Shown here: positions 18,493-28,385 of the stretch, piece after piece
Position numbering within the stretch: the stretch's first letter is position 1
Layout of the letters: each line of letters starts with the position of its first letter
Source of the DNA: Schlesneria sp.
GTDB lineage: Bacteria; Planctomycetota; Planctomycetia; Planctomycetales; Planctomycetaceae
Reading direction: 5' to 3'
Length of the DNA: 47,680 bases
Assembly (NCBI GenBank): GCA_028291515.1
Contig: JAQGHU010000037.1
Location: forward strand, 1-47,680
Notes under the pieces: generated by a model
What the model was told of the DNA's origin: nothing
Database searches by the model: none
The model's input: only the letters and a program-made list of their open reading frames with translations
Made by a program: the position numbers and the translations under genes

Positions 18493-19024
18493 TCAGGGGC
18501 TGGCACGCTCATTAAATGCAAGATCACTGATGTATCTGGGCCTTGCGCAGTCACCTACATTTGATATTTCGAGGATGCACATCGGAAAGATGGATACCGT
18601 GCTGCTCAAATCCCCAAATGACACGTTTGACGGTGGGCCAGTCATCTTCAAATTCGTCCATTCTTCTCTCGATCCACTCCTCGTCGTACTCGACTGGAAT
18701 TTCGATTCGGGCACTGACGAAGTCGAGCACGAAGGGTGGTGAAACGACTGTCATCTCAATAATCGCCAGTTCTTCGTCATGTCCAAGTAGCTTCGGGATG
18801 TGAAATCCGTGGACCTCGGTGATGTCCCATTTCAGCAGATACTCGTAGATTTCCAGTTCACGTCGGTACAATTCTGGAAAGTGAAAGGCTTTGATCGCGG
18901 TTCCCTGATTTGTTGCGAGGACGAATCCGTCGCAGCCGCTCCCAAATTCTGTTTCAATTGTCAATATCTTCGATTTTGCATACTGTCTGGCTCGGTCGAT
19001 CGCAATTGCTCGGAGAGGTGACAT
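18493..19024 (-). pseudogene. protein-kinase-like (APH/RIO-type) gene with a single-base frameshift
   Basis: The first 157 residues look like a small kinase-fold protein: a Gly-containing loop (FGSGCDGFVLAT), a Lys in TAIKAF, a Glu-bearing helix (RRELEIYEYLL) and a catalytic-loop-like HLSDVHPRN with the Asp and Asn six residues apart inclusive. The frame stops at 18551 right after NIKC. Skipping one base near 18555 continues the protein as GDCARPRYISDLAFNERASP, which supplies a DFG-like ISDL, to a stop at 18493. The shape of the break suggests a one-base insertion (AGG in place of GG). It is either a recent pseudogene or a base error. The start codon shares CATG with the divergent gene at 19023. 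Confidence 0.6.
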
Positions 19025-19307
19025 GGAACATCCTATTGATCACAAGCACTTTTCAGCAGAAGTGCGCCTCGAGCTGCGAGCAAGTGGGCAAGTCTATGAC
19101 CTAGCTAGCATTGGTCCTAACCAATTTGTCCCGCGACAGCCGCTTGATCTGCCGTGCTGCGATGCCGAAGTGGTGATGTTTGTCGATGGATCTGGTTTTC
19201 TGTGGCCAGTCCGATTGCCGAATGGAGCCGTTCCGTTCGAAAAGACGATCTCGACTGCGCCACGCGGCGATATGCAACGGCTTGGGACTGCGCAATCCTC
19301 ATTGTAG
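19023..19307 (+). CDS. small conserved hypothetical protein, divergent from the kinase-like gene
   Basis: 94 residues. It contains FSAEVRLELRASGQVYDLAS, then DLPCCDAEVVMFVDG and a basic-aromatic end. It reads as a small beta-rich protein; I have an impression of a recurrent planctomycete family with the pattern LPPCEAEIVVxVDG but cannot name it. GAGAGGTGAC lies just upstream and serves as the ribosome site. Its ATG at 19023-19025 overlaps the kinase-like gene's start on the other strand, so each gene's leader and promoter region would lie within the other's coding sequence, or transcripts are leaderless. Confidence 0.6.
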   Translation: MEHPIDHKHFSAEVRLELRASGQVYDLASIGPNQFVPRQPLDLPCCDAEVVMFVDGSGFLWPVRLPNGAVPFEKTISTAPRGDMQRLGTAQSSL

Positions 19308-19547
19308 CAGCGAGATGCGGTTTTGCCTGCCCCGGTCGGACTATCTGCTCGCAGTTGGTTGCCTGTTCGGATACTCTGGCGGGGTGAATTTGGCTTGAAT
19401 TCGCTCTGTTTGACGCCCGTGTCAGTCCATTTGTTAGAGGGCATCCCGCGTCACTGTGGCGTCCCGCGAGCAAACGATCACTTAGTCTAACCCATGTTGC
19501 AACGCGACACGTAAGTGCTCTCAGCACTAGAAGTCCGACCGCCCGCT

Positions 19548-20615
19548 ATGACCGAACTTGTCCCGCTGACGACTGCTGCTCCGAAACCACGCCTGTACGA
19601 ACTTGATTCCCAGCAGCTAGCCGCCTGGTGTGAGGCTCATGGCTTTCCCAAGTACCGGGCCGAGCAAATTCGGCGCTGGATCTTCGGTCGACGCGTCAAC
19701 GACTTCAACGACATGCACGACCTGCCGGCCGCGTTGCGAAAGGCGATGTCGGACGAGTTCAGCCTATTTCCAGCCACGGTCGATAAGCATCTGGTGGGTC
19801 GGGACCGGACCGAGAAGCTGCTGCTGCAACTGCACGATGGCCAGTTCATTGAATGCGTGCTGATGCGCGAGACTGATCGTCGAACGGTCTGTATCTCGAC
19901 TCAAGTCGGTTGTGCCATGGGTTGCGTCTTCTGTGCCAGCGGCATGCTGGGGCTGAAGCGGAATTTGTCGACCGGCGAGATGCTGGAACAGGTGCTGCTG
20001 CTGGATCGGTTGCTCGCGAAGGGTGAGCAGATCACGAACCTGGTGGTGATGGGGATCGGCGAGCCGCTCGCCAATTTGAAGGCGCTTATTCCGGCACTCG
20101 AAAGCCTGAACGAAAAGGGGGGGCTGGGCCTGGGGGCTCGGCGGATCACCATTTCGACGGTGGGGCTGCCGGACAAGATTCGCGAACTCGCCAAGTCGGG
20201 CAAGCAGTACAACCTGGCGGTGTCGCTGCATGCCCCGAACGATGTCATTCGTGACAAGCTGGTCCCGGTCAACGACAAGATCGGCATGGCAGCGATCCTG
20301 CGCGCGGCCGACGATTACTTTGAGATCACCGGTCGTCGCGTCACCTACGAATACGTGCTGCTGTCGGGCGTTAACGACGATCCGCAGCACGCTCGGATGC
20401 TCGCGAAGGAATTGCAGACTCGGATCGCGCATGTGAACTTGATCCCGATGAATGGGGTGACCGAATTGCCGTTTGTCGAACCGTCTGATCCGCGGACGCA
20501 TGAGTTTGTCGCGGTGTTGGAATCGTTTGGGATTCCGGCGACGGTGCGGAAGCGCAAAGGGGCGGATATCGATGCCGCTTGCGGGCAACTACGACTGATG
20601 GCCGAAAGCAAATAG
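19548..20615 (+). CDS. rlmN: dual-specificity 23S rRNA (A2503)/tRNA (A37) C2-methyltransferase RlmN
   Basis: 355 residues, normal for the family. This radical-SAM enzyme methylates C2 of adenine in 23S rRNA and some tRNAs in the cytoplasm. The iron-sulfur cluster motif CAMGCVFC gives C122, C126 and C129. C115 (TVCISTQVGC) and C345 (DAACGQLR) match the two methyl-transfer cysteines. The N-terminal RlmN domain (YRAEQIRRWIFGRRV) and the SAM-binding GIGEPLANL and SLHAPND motifs are also present. The ATG at 19548 is preferred over 19515 because it gives the usual N-terminus. A stand-alone gene, with a dispersed hairpin downstream. Confidence 0.97.
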   Translation: MTELVPLTTAAPKPRLYELDSQQLAAWCEAHGFPKYRAEQIRRWIFGRRVNDFNDMHDLPAALRKAMSDEFSLFPATVDKHLVGRDRTEKLLLQLHDGQFIECVLMRETDRRTVCISTQVGCAMGCVFCASGMLGLKRNLSTGEMLEQVLLLDRLLAKGEQITNLVVMGIGEPLANLKALIPALESLNEKGGLGLGARRITISTVGLPDKIRELAKSGKQYNLAVSLHAPNDVIRDKLVPVNDKIGMAAILRAADDYFEITGRRVTYEYVLLSGVNDDPQHARMLAKELQTRIAHVNLIPMNGVTELPFVEPSDPRTHEFVAVLESFGIPATVRKRKGADIDAACGQLRLMAESK

Positions 20616-20662
20616 GTCTGTCTAAGACCGAATCTTTTCTGAATTGCCATCCTCTGTCTTCC

Positions 20663-20733
20663 AATCTGCGTTCCTCTGCGAAATCTGCGGACAAAAGTTT
20701 TTATCCGCAGATTGCGCAGATTTCATAGATTTG
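20663..20733. repeat. imperfect hairpin, AATCTGCG wording
   Basis: Arms 20663-20696 and 20700-20733 pair over about 34 bases with mismatches; the core is AAATCTGCGGA with TCCGCAGATT. A sister element with the same wording is at 41099-41163. It lies between the convergent rlmN gene and the minus-strand gene at 20813, so it could end transcripts from both sides. Confidence 0.75.
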
Positions 20734-20812
20734 AAGGCGCGGTCATGTTGAAGATTCCATGACCAGCGGCCGAGGCTTCGAAAGAGCGATGTTGAAGCAT
20801 AACCGAGGAAAG

Positions 20813-22552
20813 CTATCGGCCGTCTCGGCGACGTTGGCGGCGAGAGGAGCGGCGGCCTTGGTCTGGCGACCACTTGTTGCCGGAGCCTGAATCGCCATCG
20901 TCGGACTCTTCGTTGTCTGTTGAGTCGTCTTCGTTGGAGAGGTCTTCTCGTTCGGCGCGGTCGATGGTCAGGTGGTCTGATGGCGGCGTGTGTGCTTCTT
21001 CGTCGTGGCGAGCGGGCAGGCTGAAGGTACGGCGATCCTGATCAATCTGCTCGCGACTGGTTGCTTCCTGATCAGCTCGTTCTTGATCGATGACAGCTCG
21101 TTCGTGACGCAGGCGGTCGTTCAGTTCTTCCTCGCGGAGCTTTTCGTCGCGCTCGAGGTCAGCTTGGGCGGCTCGTTGGGCGGGGGTGAGCGGTGCCGGC
21201 TTTCGTTGGGCTGCGAACTGCTGGATCTCATTCTCCCAAGCAGCCAATTGGGATTCTCCGGACGTTGGTTCAACGGGTGATTCGATTGTTGCCGGAGGGG
21301 CTGGCTTGGGTTCGATTGACGGTGCGGTTGCGGGCGGTCGTGCGTCGCTGTGAGAACCGTGTTGGCTGGTCCAGGCCTGCACTGCTTTAATGGCACTCTG
21401 GCGCCGGTCGTCCAATTCATCGACAGTCGGTTTGGGGGTGACTGGAAGAGTCTTCTCGGTGCGGACCCGATCGCGAGCATGCAGCAAGGTCGAGACTTCT
21501 TCGTAGGGTTCGTCGACGGCGTCTGCTTCGGCTTGCCACCCCTGTTCTTCCAGACGCTTCAAGTTCTCGGCCACGCTGAGGGACGGGCGGGCTTCGACTC
21601 CTGCGAAGGAAGGTCGCGGGGCGTTCTTCTCGCGTAGCCAGACCGCGTGGGCTGCTCGACGATCGCTGATCACTAAGCTGACCAACGTGACGAGGAAGGC
21701 CAGACCGATGGCAGAAACCAAGCCGGTCAGGTACGGCATGATCGCGTCGGCCGAAGGAAGCGCATGCGGTGGCCGGAACAGTGTCACCTGCCGTGCCAGC
21801 AATGTCGGTGCGACGTGGATGCCGCCGGTGGATGCGTAGCCTTCACGCTTGAAGAAGTATCCCGTCACCTTGACCGTTTGGCGAAGATTCTCACCCGGCT
21901 CAAGCTCTTTCGGCAGGTGGGTGAACACGACACGATAGGGATGGGTGCTGGAATCACCTGTGAAGATCCAAGCCTCGTATAGCGTTTTTATCCGGTACGG
22001 ATTCGGTCCAGCGCGGAATTCGTAGAGTCGGCGTAGATCGCCATGAATTGTGATCGGGTCACCACGAAACCGATCAGGCTGAGTCATCAGGTTGATGTAC
22101 AAGACATCGGTCGAGCCGCTGCGATCCAAGGCCTGCGGCGAGACGTGGCGCGTGTGATTCAGCAGTTGATAGAAGGCCTCTCCTTCTTCGCGGCGGATTC
22201 CGAGTGTGTTGTCTTTGACTCGACGCAGAATCGATTTGTCGAATTGCGTTTCCCGCGTACGGATGTCGCGTTCCAGATCGTTCTCGGCGTCATTCGGCAT
22301 CTTGTCGGGAAGCGGCGGAGGTTCTTGCCACGGTGATTCTTTGTCGTCCAGTTCCGGTGTCGACCCACCGTTGACTTCGTAGCCGGTGCCATCCGGTGCG
22401 CCGGGAAGGGGGATGTCCCTTTTGGGGCGTTGGGATTGAGCAGAGATCATGAAGACGATGAATACGCAGATCAGCCCGACGAACCCCAGCATTCGCAGTT
22501 GCCAACGGCGATTGAGATGCGGTGGAGTGGATTTCGACAACTCAAAGCGCAT
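20813..22552 (-). CDS. large membrane protein of unknown function with acidic/basic tail
   Basis: 579 residues. Two membrane segments, about 18-40 (MLGFVGLICVFIVFMISA) and about 272-298 (LTGLVSAIGLAFLVTLVSLV), enclose a non-cytoplasmic domain of about 230 residues with INLMTQPDRFRGDPITIHGD and VKVTGYFFKREGYA, which looks like an OB-type beta barrel. The cytoplasmic C-terminal third is Pro-rich, then strongly charged coiled coil (DLERDEKLREEELNDRLRHE) and an Asp/Ser then Arg-rich tail. It follows the toroid protein gene at 22819 on the same strand, so the two may be functionally linked. No enzyme motif. Confidence 0.75.
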   Translation of the reverse strand: MRFELSKSTPPHLNRRWQLRMLGFVGLICVFIVFMISAQSQRPKRDIPLPGAPDGTGYEVNGGSTPELDDKESPWQEPPPLPDKMPNDAENDLERDIRTRETQFDKSILRRVKDNTLGIRREEGEAFYQLLNHTRHVSPQALDRSGSTDVLYINLMTQPDRFRGDPITIHGDLRRLYEFRAGPNPYRIKTLYEAWIFTGDSSTHPYRVVFTHLPKELEPGENLRQTVKVTGYFFKREGYASTGGIHVAPTLLARQVTLFRPPHALPSADAIMPYLTGLVSAIGLAFLVTLVSLVISDRRAAHAVWLREKNAPRPSFAGVEARPSLSVAENLKRLEEQGWQAEADAVDEPYEEVSTLLHARDRVRTEKTLPVTPKPTVDELDDRRQSAIKAVQAWTSQHGSHSDARPPATAPSIEPKPAPPATIESPVEPTSGESQLAAWENEIQQFAAQRKPAPLTPAQRAAQADLERDEKLREEELNDRLRHERAVIDQERADQEATSREQIDQDRRTFSLPARHDEEAHTPPSDHLTIDRAEREDLSNEDDSTDNEESDDGDSGSGNKWSPDQGRRSSRRQRRRDGR

Positions 22553-22680
22553 ACAGACCCGGCCGACTGGAAAGGGAAATGCGGCAAGTCCCCGGCTTCG
22601 TGCCGAGTACCCATGTCAGAGTGCAGAGTTTATCAGGTTTCTCCAGTCTCACAACGTGATTCCGGTAAACGCCCGGAAGA

Positions 22681-22798
22681 TTGGAACCACGGAACACACG
22701 GAGAACACGAAATGGAGAGGGGAAAACAGGCCAAAGAAGATCGTCTCACACGTCTGAACTCTTTTTCCGTGTGTTCAGTGTATTCCGTGGTTCAATTT
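22681..22798. repeat. imperfect hairpin, ACCACGGAA(C/T)ACAC wording
   Basis: Arms 22681-22714 and 22763-22798 pair with few mismatches around a 48-base loop; the core is GAACCACGGAATACAC against GTGTATTCCGTGGTTC. The same core forms the inner stem of the element at 37292-37386. It sits in the 266-base gap between the two membrane-protein genes. Confidence 0.8.
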
Positions 22799-22818
22799 CT
22801 TTTCGAGGTGTACTCGCA

Positions 22819-24384
22819 TTACTTATCGGCGGCGTAGATCGCTTGATGGCGGTAGGGTGTTTCCAGGATCAGGATGCAGAGGGCGGTGATGTACAGCCGC
22901 CCGCCCTTTTCTGCGAATTCGCGAGGGTCGCCTACTGGCGATGTGGGGTTCCAACTGCCGCGAACATCCTGTGTCCCTTTGCCACTGCCTGATGTGTTTT
23001 GATTCTTCACGATGGCGTTGCGAACGGCGATCCCCCAGCGTTTCCACTCTTCGCCGCCGATGTTGTGCAGCACTTGAGACGTGTAGTACCACCGGAAGAC
23101 GTTGCGTTTTCCTTCGGTCCACGACGGCATCAGATCGTCGGTCGTGATGTAGCGAACCCCCTCGACCATCTCGGGCAGATTCTTGGGCCAGCCGAACCAT
23201 TGTCGGCATAAGATTGCTTCGGCCGTCATCGCAGCTGAAGCCTGACTATCCGGGGAAATCGGTTCGAATTTGTAGCGAGACATGCCGCGGACTTTGACTG
23301 AGTCCAAGAATGCGGAGGCTCGGACAAAGTCTTCGTGAGGAACATCAATCCCGGCCATGCGAGCCGTATGCAGGGCCATTAGTGCCCAACCGGTCACGGC
23401 CAGATCACCCACCATCAGCTTGTTGATTGGACGAAATTTCCAGCCCCCGTTTTCAGGATGCTGTGAGTACAACAGGTACTTGACCGCCTTCTCGGCAGAC
23501 TGCTTCAGTTGCTGGTCCTCTGTCAACGCGAGAGCTTCGCAGATGGCAATTGTCGCCATGGAATGAGCGTAAAACGCCCCTTCGCGACCCTCCTCGCGCC
23601 GCATATCGTGGAAGTCACCCGTCTCGGGGTCTTGGACCGTTTGTAGCCAAGTCAGGCCTTTTTTGACGACCTCGGCGAATTCGCCATTCTGATGCGTGTT
23701 GCCCTGGCCGAGAAACGCCATCAGCGATAATGCCGTGGCACCGGTATCTGTCTTGGCCCAGGGGAAGCCATGATCGGGATAGCCCTGATGCAATTCCCAA
23801 TGCCCGTCGCTCTTCTGCTGTCGCGAGAGCCACATCAGCCCCTGCTTGATCGCTCGTTCGGTGTCGTTGCTTCCCCCGAGCTGTTCCAGGTTCGATCCTC
23901 GAGTCCGCGGGTTGCGAGACCCCAGCAATCCGCTGCCATCAACAGGTGAAACTCCTCCTTGACCGGTTCCGTCAGGGGCCGTAGCACCGGTTCCTTCGCC
24001 CGTTGTTTTCGAGACAGCCCCCTTCTTGGGAGCAGGGCCCAGATCGAGGGGAGTTCCGACGGGAAGGTCGATCGCCTTAAACCTGCGACCGTGGTTGGTC
24101 CCCTTCTCGATCACGTTCGACCAGGTGGCAACCAACTCTTCTTCTTTGACCGTTTGAATTTTGATCACGATCAAAGCCAGCACCACCATCACGAGAGCGT
24201 GAACGGTCAGGCTGACTCCAAAGCCGAACGCACCGGCAAAAAATTGACGCCGAAGACGCTCGATCCAGGTCTCGTTCTGCACGCTGTCCTTGAGCAGTTC
24301 CGGATCGACAAAGGATCGCCGACGAGGCGACTTGCGCGGCGGCTTGGGTGGGAACGGCGAAGGAGGAGGCTCAGGTGACGACAT
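22819..24384 (-). CDS. membrane-anchored prenyltransferase/squalene-cyclase-like repeat protein
   Basis: 521 residues. A Pro-rich cytoplasmic head (1-25), one membrane segment at about 55-78 (LTVHALVMVVLALIVIKI), a Gly/Ser-rich linker, then an alpha-toroid domain from about 175 to 500. Repeats include AIKQGLMWLSRQQKSDGHWE, VKKGLTWLQTVQDPETGDFH and AVKYLLYSQHPENGGWKF. These resemble the QW-type repeats of squalene-hopene cyclases, but the catalytic DxDD motif is not seen and the length is short, so a structural or binding role is more likely than terpene cyclisation. Planctomycetes carry several such proteins. The gene at 20813 follows. Confidence 0.82.
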   Translation of the reverse strand: MSSPEPPPSPFPPKPPRKSPRRRSFVDPELLKDSVQNETWIERLRRQFFAGAFGFGVSLTVHALVMVVLALIVIKIQTVKEEELVATWSNVIEKGTNHGRRFKAIDLPVGTPLDLGPAPKKGAVSKTTGEGTGATAPDGTGQGGVSPVDGSGLLGSRNPRTRGSNLEQLGGSNDTERAIKQGLMWLSRQQKSDGHWELHQGYPDHGFPWAKTDTGATALSLMAFLGQGNTHQNGEFAEVVKKGLTWLQTVQDPETGDFHDMRREEGREGAFYAHSMATIAICEALALTEDQQLKQSAEKAVKYLLYSQHPENGGWKFRPINKLMVGDLAVTGWALMALHTARMAGIDVPHEDFVRASAFLDSVKVRGMSRYKFEPISPDSQASAAMTAEAILCRQWFGWPKNLPEMVEGVRYITTDDLMPSWTEGKRNVFRWYYTSQVLHNIGGEEWKRWGIAVRNAIVKNQNTSGSGKGTQDVRGSWNPTSPVGDPREFAEKGGRLYITALCILILETPYRHQAIYAADK

Positions 24385-24667
24385 GCCGGACGAGTCTCAA
24401 GAGTGACGGTCAAGCAGAGAGTTTAGGCAATCTCGTCTTGGGTTGCCACCGCGTTTGAGAATGCTGCGAACTTCTGAGCTGAAGATTTCCGACAGGTTCG
24501 CGATTCATGCGACCAGGGAGCGCGAGGGCCGTGGCCTGTGATAAGCTGTCGATCGTTTCCTGCGGGATTGAAGACCGTTGAGGATGACGGGGAAGCCCAT
24601 CCCGCGAAGAGAAGAGCCAGGGGGGCTTACACCGCTTACACCCCCCGCTCAGGAAGTTCAATCCAAA
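24385..24667. other. intergenic gap with a dispersed GGGGGCTTAC element
   Basis: The gap between two minus-strand genes contains the second copy of the dispersed element at 24620-24655 (GGGGGGCTTACACCGCTTAC onward). No gene is seen. Confidence 0.5.
24620..24655. repeat. dispersed GGGGGCTTACACC element, copy 2
   Basis: It matches 8084-8119 with a few substitutions and the same ending, CCGCTCAGGA. It starts just past the stop codon of the large gene on the minus strand, as copy 1 does for the DUF1501 gene. Confidence 0.65.
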
Positions 24668-27600
24668 TTACAGTCTGGGTTCGGCTCCGAGGGTGCCGTA
24701 GAGTTCCTTGACGTAGCTGGGGTGTCGGATTCGTTCGAGTTCTTTCGCGACGATTTGCTGGCGTTCCCTGACGGCGGTCTTCACCGCGGGGTCGGCGTTG
24801 GGGCGTTCCTTCAGATAGCTGTCGAGGTAATCTCGATGGCGTTCGTAGAGCGTCAGGTCTCGCTTCTGCTTGGTGATCAAGCGTTCGCGATACCAGTCGC
24901 TGGCCAGGAGTGAGTCTTTGGTGAACAGTCGACGAATGTCAGGGTCGCGTTCTGTTTTGCCTTCGTAATGGCCGTGGGCCATGATGTGCAACAGAATCTT
25001 GAGCGGCGGGCAAGCGAACTCGATCGATCCGTCGTCGAAGTACTGCATCGCGGAGCGCTGCTGCGCTTCCATGATGTACTTGACGCCGTCGGCGAACGAT
25101 TCCGGATCTTGCGTTTCAGGCTGCAGGATCGACTTGTCGAACACCTTATCGGGGTTGTCGAACACCCGACCGAAGTAGCGGCGGATGAATCGATCGGTGA
25201 TGCGATAACCCAGGCGGCTGGCGGGGACCGTCTCGCCCTGGTACTGCACGTCCTTGATCGGTTCGAGCAACCGTTCGCGGATCAGGTACTGCGGGTCGCG
25301 TTCGTCGGGCGACATGCGACTCCAGATTTCCGGAACCAGCAGACTGATGTCATGATCGAAGCGCGAGTTCGGGCCGATGTGACCGGCCGCGGTCGAGAAG
25401 CCTGGCAGATCGGTCAGGATCATCGAGACCAAGGCCGTATTGATATCGGCTGTGGGGATGACGGCGTTAAACGGCCCCTTAGTCAAGGCTCCTTCGCTAC
25501 CCGCTCCGGTGGTCGATGGAGACTTGCCCGTCAGCGAGCAGATGAAGTCCATGAACAGTTCAGGGAGTTCCTGGTAATGGATCGGGTTGTAGACCGCGAG
25601 GCTGCGGATTCCCTTGGCCTTTTCGGGTGGGTTGTTGCGGCGGCCGGACAAGACCGCATTGACCGGTAGATGCACCGGATCGGACGCGGGGATCTTGCGC
25701 CAGAATCGCGTTCCCATTTCGGCGACGTAGCGATCCATCGGCTTCACGACATCGGGCCGGTCCTGCAGATAGCGCGGGTTCTTCGATGGGACGCCACCGA
25801 CGCGGCGCGGGTTGTCGGAGCAGACGATGTATTCGCTGTCGCTGCCCAGGACCGATTCGAGCAGCTTCTTCATCGGTGGAGTGAAGGCGTCGAAGTCGAC
25901 GACCTTATTGAGCATGTCTGCCACGTCGTCGCGGGTGAGCGGTTCGAAGTTGGAGATGAAGTTGACGTTCTTGCGCGCCATGTCCGCTTCGGCCTGCTTA
26001 TCGAAGCCACGATGAATGGCATCGTCGGGGCGTTGGAACAGACGGTATTCGCAGTTCGTCACAAACTTGACGGCGGTCGGTTCGAGATCGGTCTGGTACT
26101 TGCCATCGATCATCGGCCGCGTCGGGGCAAGATCGTTGAGGTCTCGCCATGGCACCACGACCGACGCGCTGATGTCGTCTTCATTCTGCACCTTGGAGGC
26201 GGCGGCGAAGTCTTGCCGAACCTTGAACGTGCGCCAGCCGTGTTCGCCCGAGAGGCCGACTCGCAGGTAGGTCCCGACGATCTGGCGATCATGCAGCTTG
26301 AATTCATGGCCGGGGCTGCCGTTGACGAAGTTGACGCTGAAGTGGCGCCGCCAGTCATCACCCCACGCCGGGTTGTAGAACCGCTTGATCGCATAGACCA
26401 GGGCGTAGATGTGATCGGGGATCGACTTGAGCCAAGTGTTGTATTCGGTGGTGTATTCTTCGGACGGCGTCAGCAGCTTGATCACGCTGCCGAGCGACCG
26501 ACTGGGGCTAAGGATGTCGCGGCTAGGGTAAACCTGATAATTCTGTTTCGCTTTGACTTCGGGTGTCCAGCGGTCATCGAACTTGCGCTGGAAGATCTCT
26601 TCGACGGTATCAAGGTCTTTTTCGATTTCGGAGACAAAGACCGAGCCATACTGCATGTAGTCGACGAGCGACTTGCTGATTTCGCTCTTGCCGCCGCCGC
26701 TGACGGTGCACGGCTTGTGGCAGAAAGTTCCTTCCGCCGCAGTGCCGATGATGCGCCACGAGGGAGCGGACGGATGCTTTTCCATGCGGACTTTGTAGCC
26801 CGACGGTGCCATGTAAACTTTGCCTGGCAGCAGCGGAATGCTGAGCGTCTTGTCGCCGCGTTTCCAACTGATGTTCTGTTGTCGCAGATCGGCGAGAGCG
26901 TCTTCGGGGATGTAGACGAGGTCGGCATACTGCTTGTCGACGCCATAACCTTCGGGCTTCACATCGATCCAATCGCCGTATTCGCGGACGATGTCTTCGA
27001 ATGTGCGACCGTTATAGCGGCGGCTGTTGACCTGCAGTTCTTCGCCGAGACTCCAACTAGGGAAGACGAGGGCTCCACCCGCGTGCTCTTCTTCGACGCC
27101 ACCCATCAGGTTGGTGGCGTAGCTGATCTGGGTCTTGACTTCCTTCTTGCAGTAGCCGAAGTAGTTGTCGGCGATGATCGTGACAATCACGCCCGCTTCG
27201 GTACGGCAGGTGACCTTGAAGGCATCGCCGTCGTTGTAGAGTTCGGTCTCTTTCTCCCAGCACATGCGATCGCGCTTCTGACGTTCGGTCGCTTCGCTGA
27301 TGTGTGGCAGGCCGACCTCATGCTTGGTGAGCTTGGTCAGGTGCGGGGCGAGGATCACGCAGCCAGTGTGTCCCGACCAGTGTTCGACATCCAGCGCGGC
27401 ATCGTTGATCGGTACGAACGGATCGCCTGCGTTGCCGAAGATCGATTCGACGAAGTCGAGGTTACTGACGAGCGAGCCCGGCGCAAAGAACCGGACTTCC
27501 ATCGACTTTTCGGGACAGTAACCGGGAACCGCGGGGCAGACGACAGGTCGCAACTGGATCGCCATCCAGTAATGAGCGTGCTCTTCTTGATTGGCGGTGA

Positions 27601-28162
27601 ATGGAACCAGCATGGAATCGCGTGGGGGATCCATTGCGACGTTGAACAGGTTGACGAACGTGCGCCGCGGGACGGCTCGTTTGTCGCCGGGGATGGGCAA
27701 GCCCCCTTCGCAGACGTGGAAGGTGCCGACGGTGGTGCGGCGGTCGGAGCGAGGGTTATGCAGCACGCCGTTGGCGAGGCGATACGAATGCAGCAGTTCG
27801 TTTTCGAATTCGTTGCCGTCGGCAGGCAGCGACAATTCTCGAGCCAGGCCGTGCCGGTCGAGCACCATGGCTCGGCCGGGAACTCGCAGACGTTTTTCGA
27901 GCTTCAGATCGGCGAAGTGATTGTTTAAGTAGTCTTCGATGCGTTGATCGACCGGACAACGGTGATCGTCGAGCAACCGGGTCTTTTCACGGAAGTTGGT
28001 GAGGAGTCCCGACGCCAGCGCCACGAGCTCCGTTCCGCCGGCCGCTTTGACCGTGGGCAAGCCGTTGGCGGCGAGTTTCAGGTTGATGTACCGTAGCAGT
28101 TCCTTCCGCTCGCGATTCTGGAGTTCGACGTCGTCTCCACGAAATCCCAAGGCGAGTTTCAT
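24668..28162 (-). CDS. probable pyrophosphate-type phosphoenolpyruvate carboxykinase (PPi-PEPCK)
   Basis: 1164 residues from the ATG at 28162; an upstream in-frame start (28408) would add 82 residues of poor quality. The length, near 1,100-1,200, fits PPi-PEPCKs described from Propionibacterium and Entamoeba, about twice the size of the GTP and ATP enzymes. A P-loop-like motif SGGGKSEIS is at 488-496. Ahead of it is a stretch with [11 protein letters not shown] and [14 protein letters not shown] (about 333-364) that I associate with this family. These enzymes interconvert PEP, CO2 and phosphate with oxaloacetate and pyrophosphate in the cytoplasm. The assignment rests on remembered motifs and size, not an alignment. 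The btaA-like gene lies upstream on the same strand, 294 bases away. Confidence 0.7.
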   Translation of the reverse strand: MKLALGFRGDDVELQNRERKELLRYINLKLAANGLPTVKAAGGTELVALASGLLTNFREKTRLLDDHRCPVDQRIEDYLNNHFADLKLEKRLRVPGRAMVLDRHGLARELSLPADGNEFENELLHSYRLANGVLHNPRSDRRTTVGTFHVCEGGLPIPGDKRAVPRRTFVNLFNVAMDPPRDSMLVPFTANQEEHAHYWMAIQLRPVVCPAVPGYCPEKSMEVRFFAPGSLVSNLDFVESIFGNAGDPFVPINDAALDVEHWSGHTGCVILAPHLTKLTKHEVGLPHISEATERQKRDRMCWEKETELYNDGDAFKVTCRTEAGVIVTIIADNYFGYCKKEVKTQISYATNLMGGVEEEHAGGALVFPSWSLGEELQVNSRRYNGRTFEDIVREYGDWIDVKPEGYGVDKQYADLVYIPEDALADLRQQNISWKRGDKTLSIPLLPGKVYMAPSGYKVRMEKHPSAPSWRIIGTAAEGTFCHKPCTVSGGGKSEISKSLVDYMQYGSVFVSEIEKDLDTVEEIFQRKFDDRWTPEVKAKQNYQVYPSRDILSPSRSLGSVIKLLTPSEEYTTEYNTWLKSIPDHIYALVYAIKRFYNPAWGDDWRRHFSVNFVNGSPGHEFKLHDRQIVGTYLRVGLSGEHGWRTFKVRQDFAAASKVQNEDDISASVVVPWRDLNDLAPTRPMIDGKYQTDLEPTAVKFVTNCEYRLFQRPDDAIHRGFDKQAEADMARKNVNFISNFEPLTRDDVADMLNKVVDFDAFTPPMKKLLESVLGSDSEYIVCSDNPRRVGGVPSKNPRYLQDRPDVVKPMDRYVAEMGTRFWRKIPASDPVHLPVNAVLSGRRNNPPEKAKGIRSLAVYNPIHYQELPELFMDFICSLTGKSPSTTGAGSEGALTKGPFNAVIPTADINTALVSMILTDLPGFSTAAGHIGPNSRFDHDISLLVPEIWSRMSPDERDPQYLIRERLLEPIKDVQYQGETVPASRLGYRITDRFIRRYFGRVFDNPDKVFDKSILQPETQDPESFADGVKYIMEAQQRSAMQYFDDGSIEFACPPLKILLHIMAHGHYEGKTERDPDIRRLFTKDSLLASDWYRERLITKQKRDLTLYERHRDYLDSYLKERPNADPAVKTAVRERQQIVAKELERIRHPSYVKELYGTLGAEPRL

Positions 28163-28385
28163 GTCTAACACGGTGTGAAACCTTATGTGCGAAAACTGAT
28201 GCTTTGGCGCGCAGACCGTCGCCCCAAAAAACCTATATGCAAAAACCGCGTCCAACTCGTCAAAAAGTAACCAAAAGGCAGGAACCCTGCTCGGCGCATG
28301 GGCATTGGCCCACGAACTGGCCGCGCCTTTCCCAGTCATTTTACGAGGATGCCCGAAGTCTACGCTCTTGGACCCATCTTTTATG

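Noticed and set aside
22819-24384. A true squalene-hopene cyclase
   Set aside because: Toroid repeats are present but there is no DxDD motif and only about 330 residues of toroid, half of a cyclase.
25670-27928. A 752-residue open frame on the plus strand opposite the PPi-PEPCK-like gene
   Set aside because: It is the antisense shadow of a strongly motif-bearing gene; the composition is that of a complement frame (many D, R, V, F) and there is no ribosome site or family.
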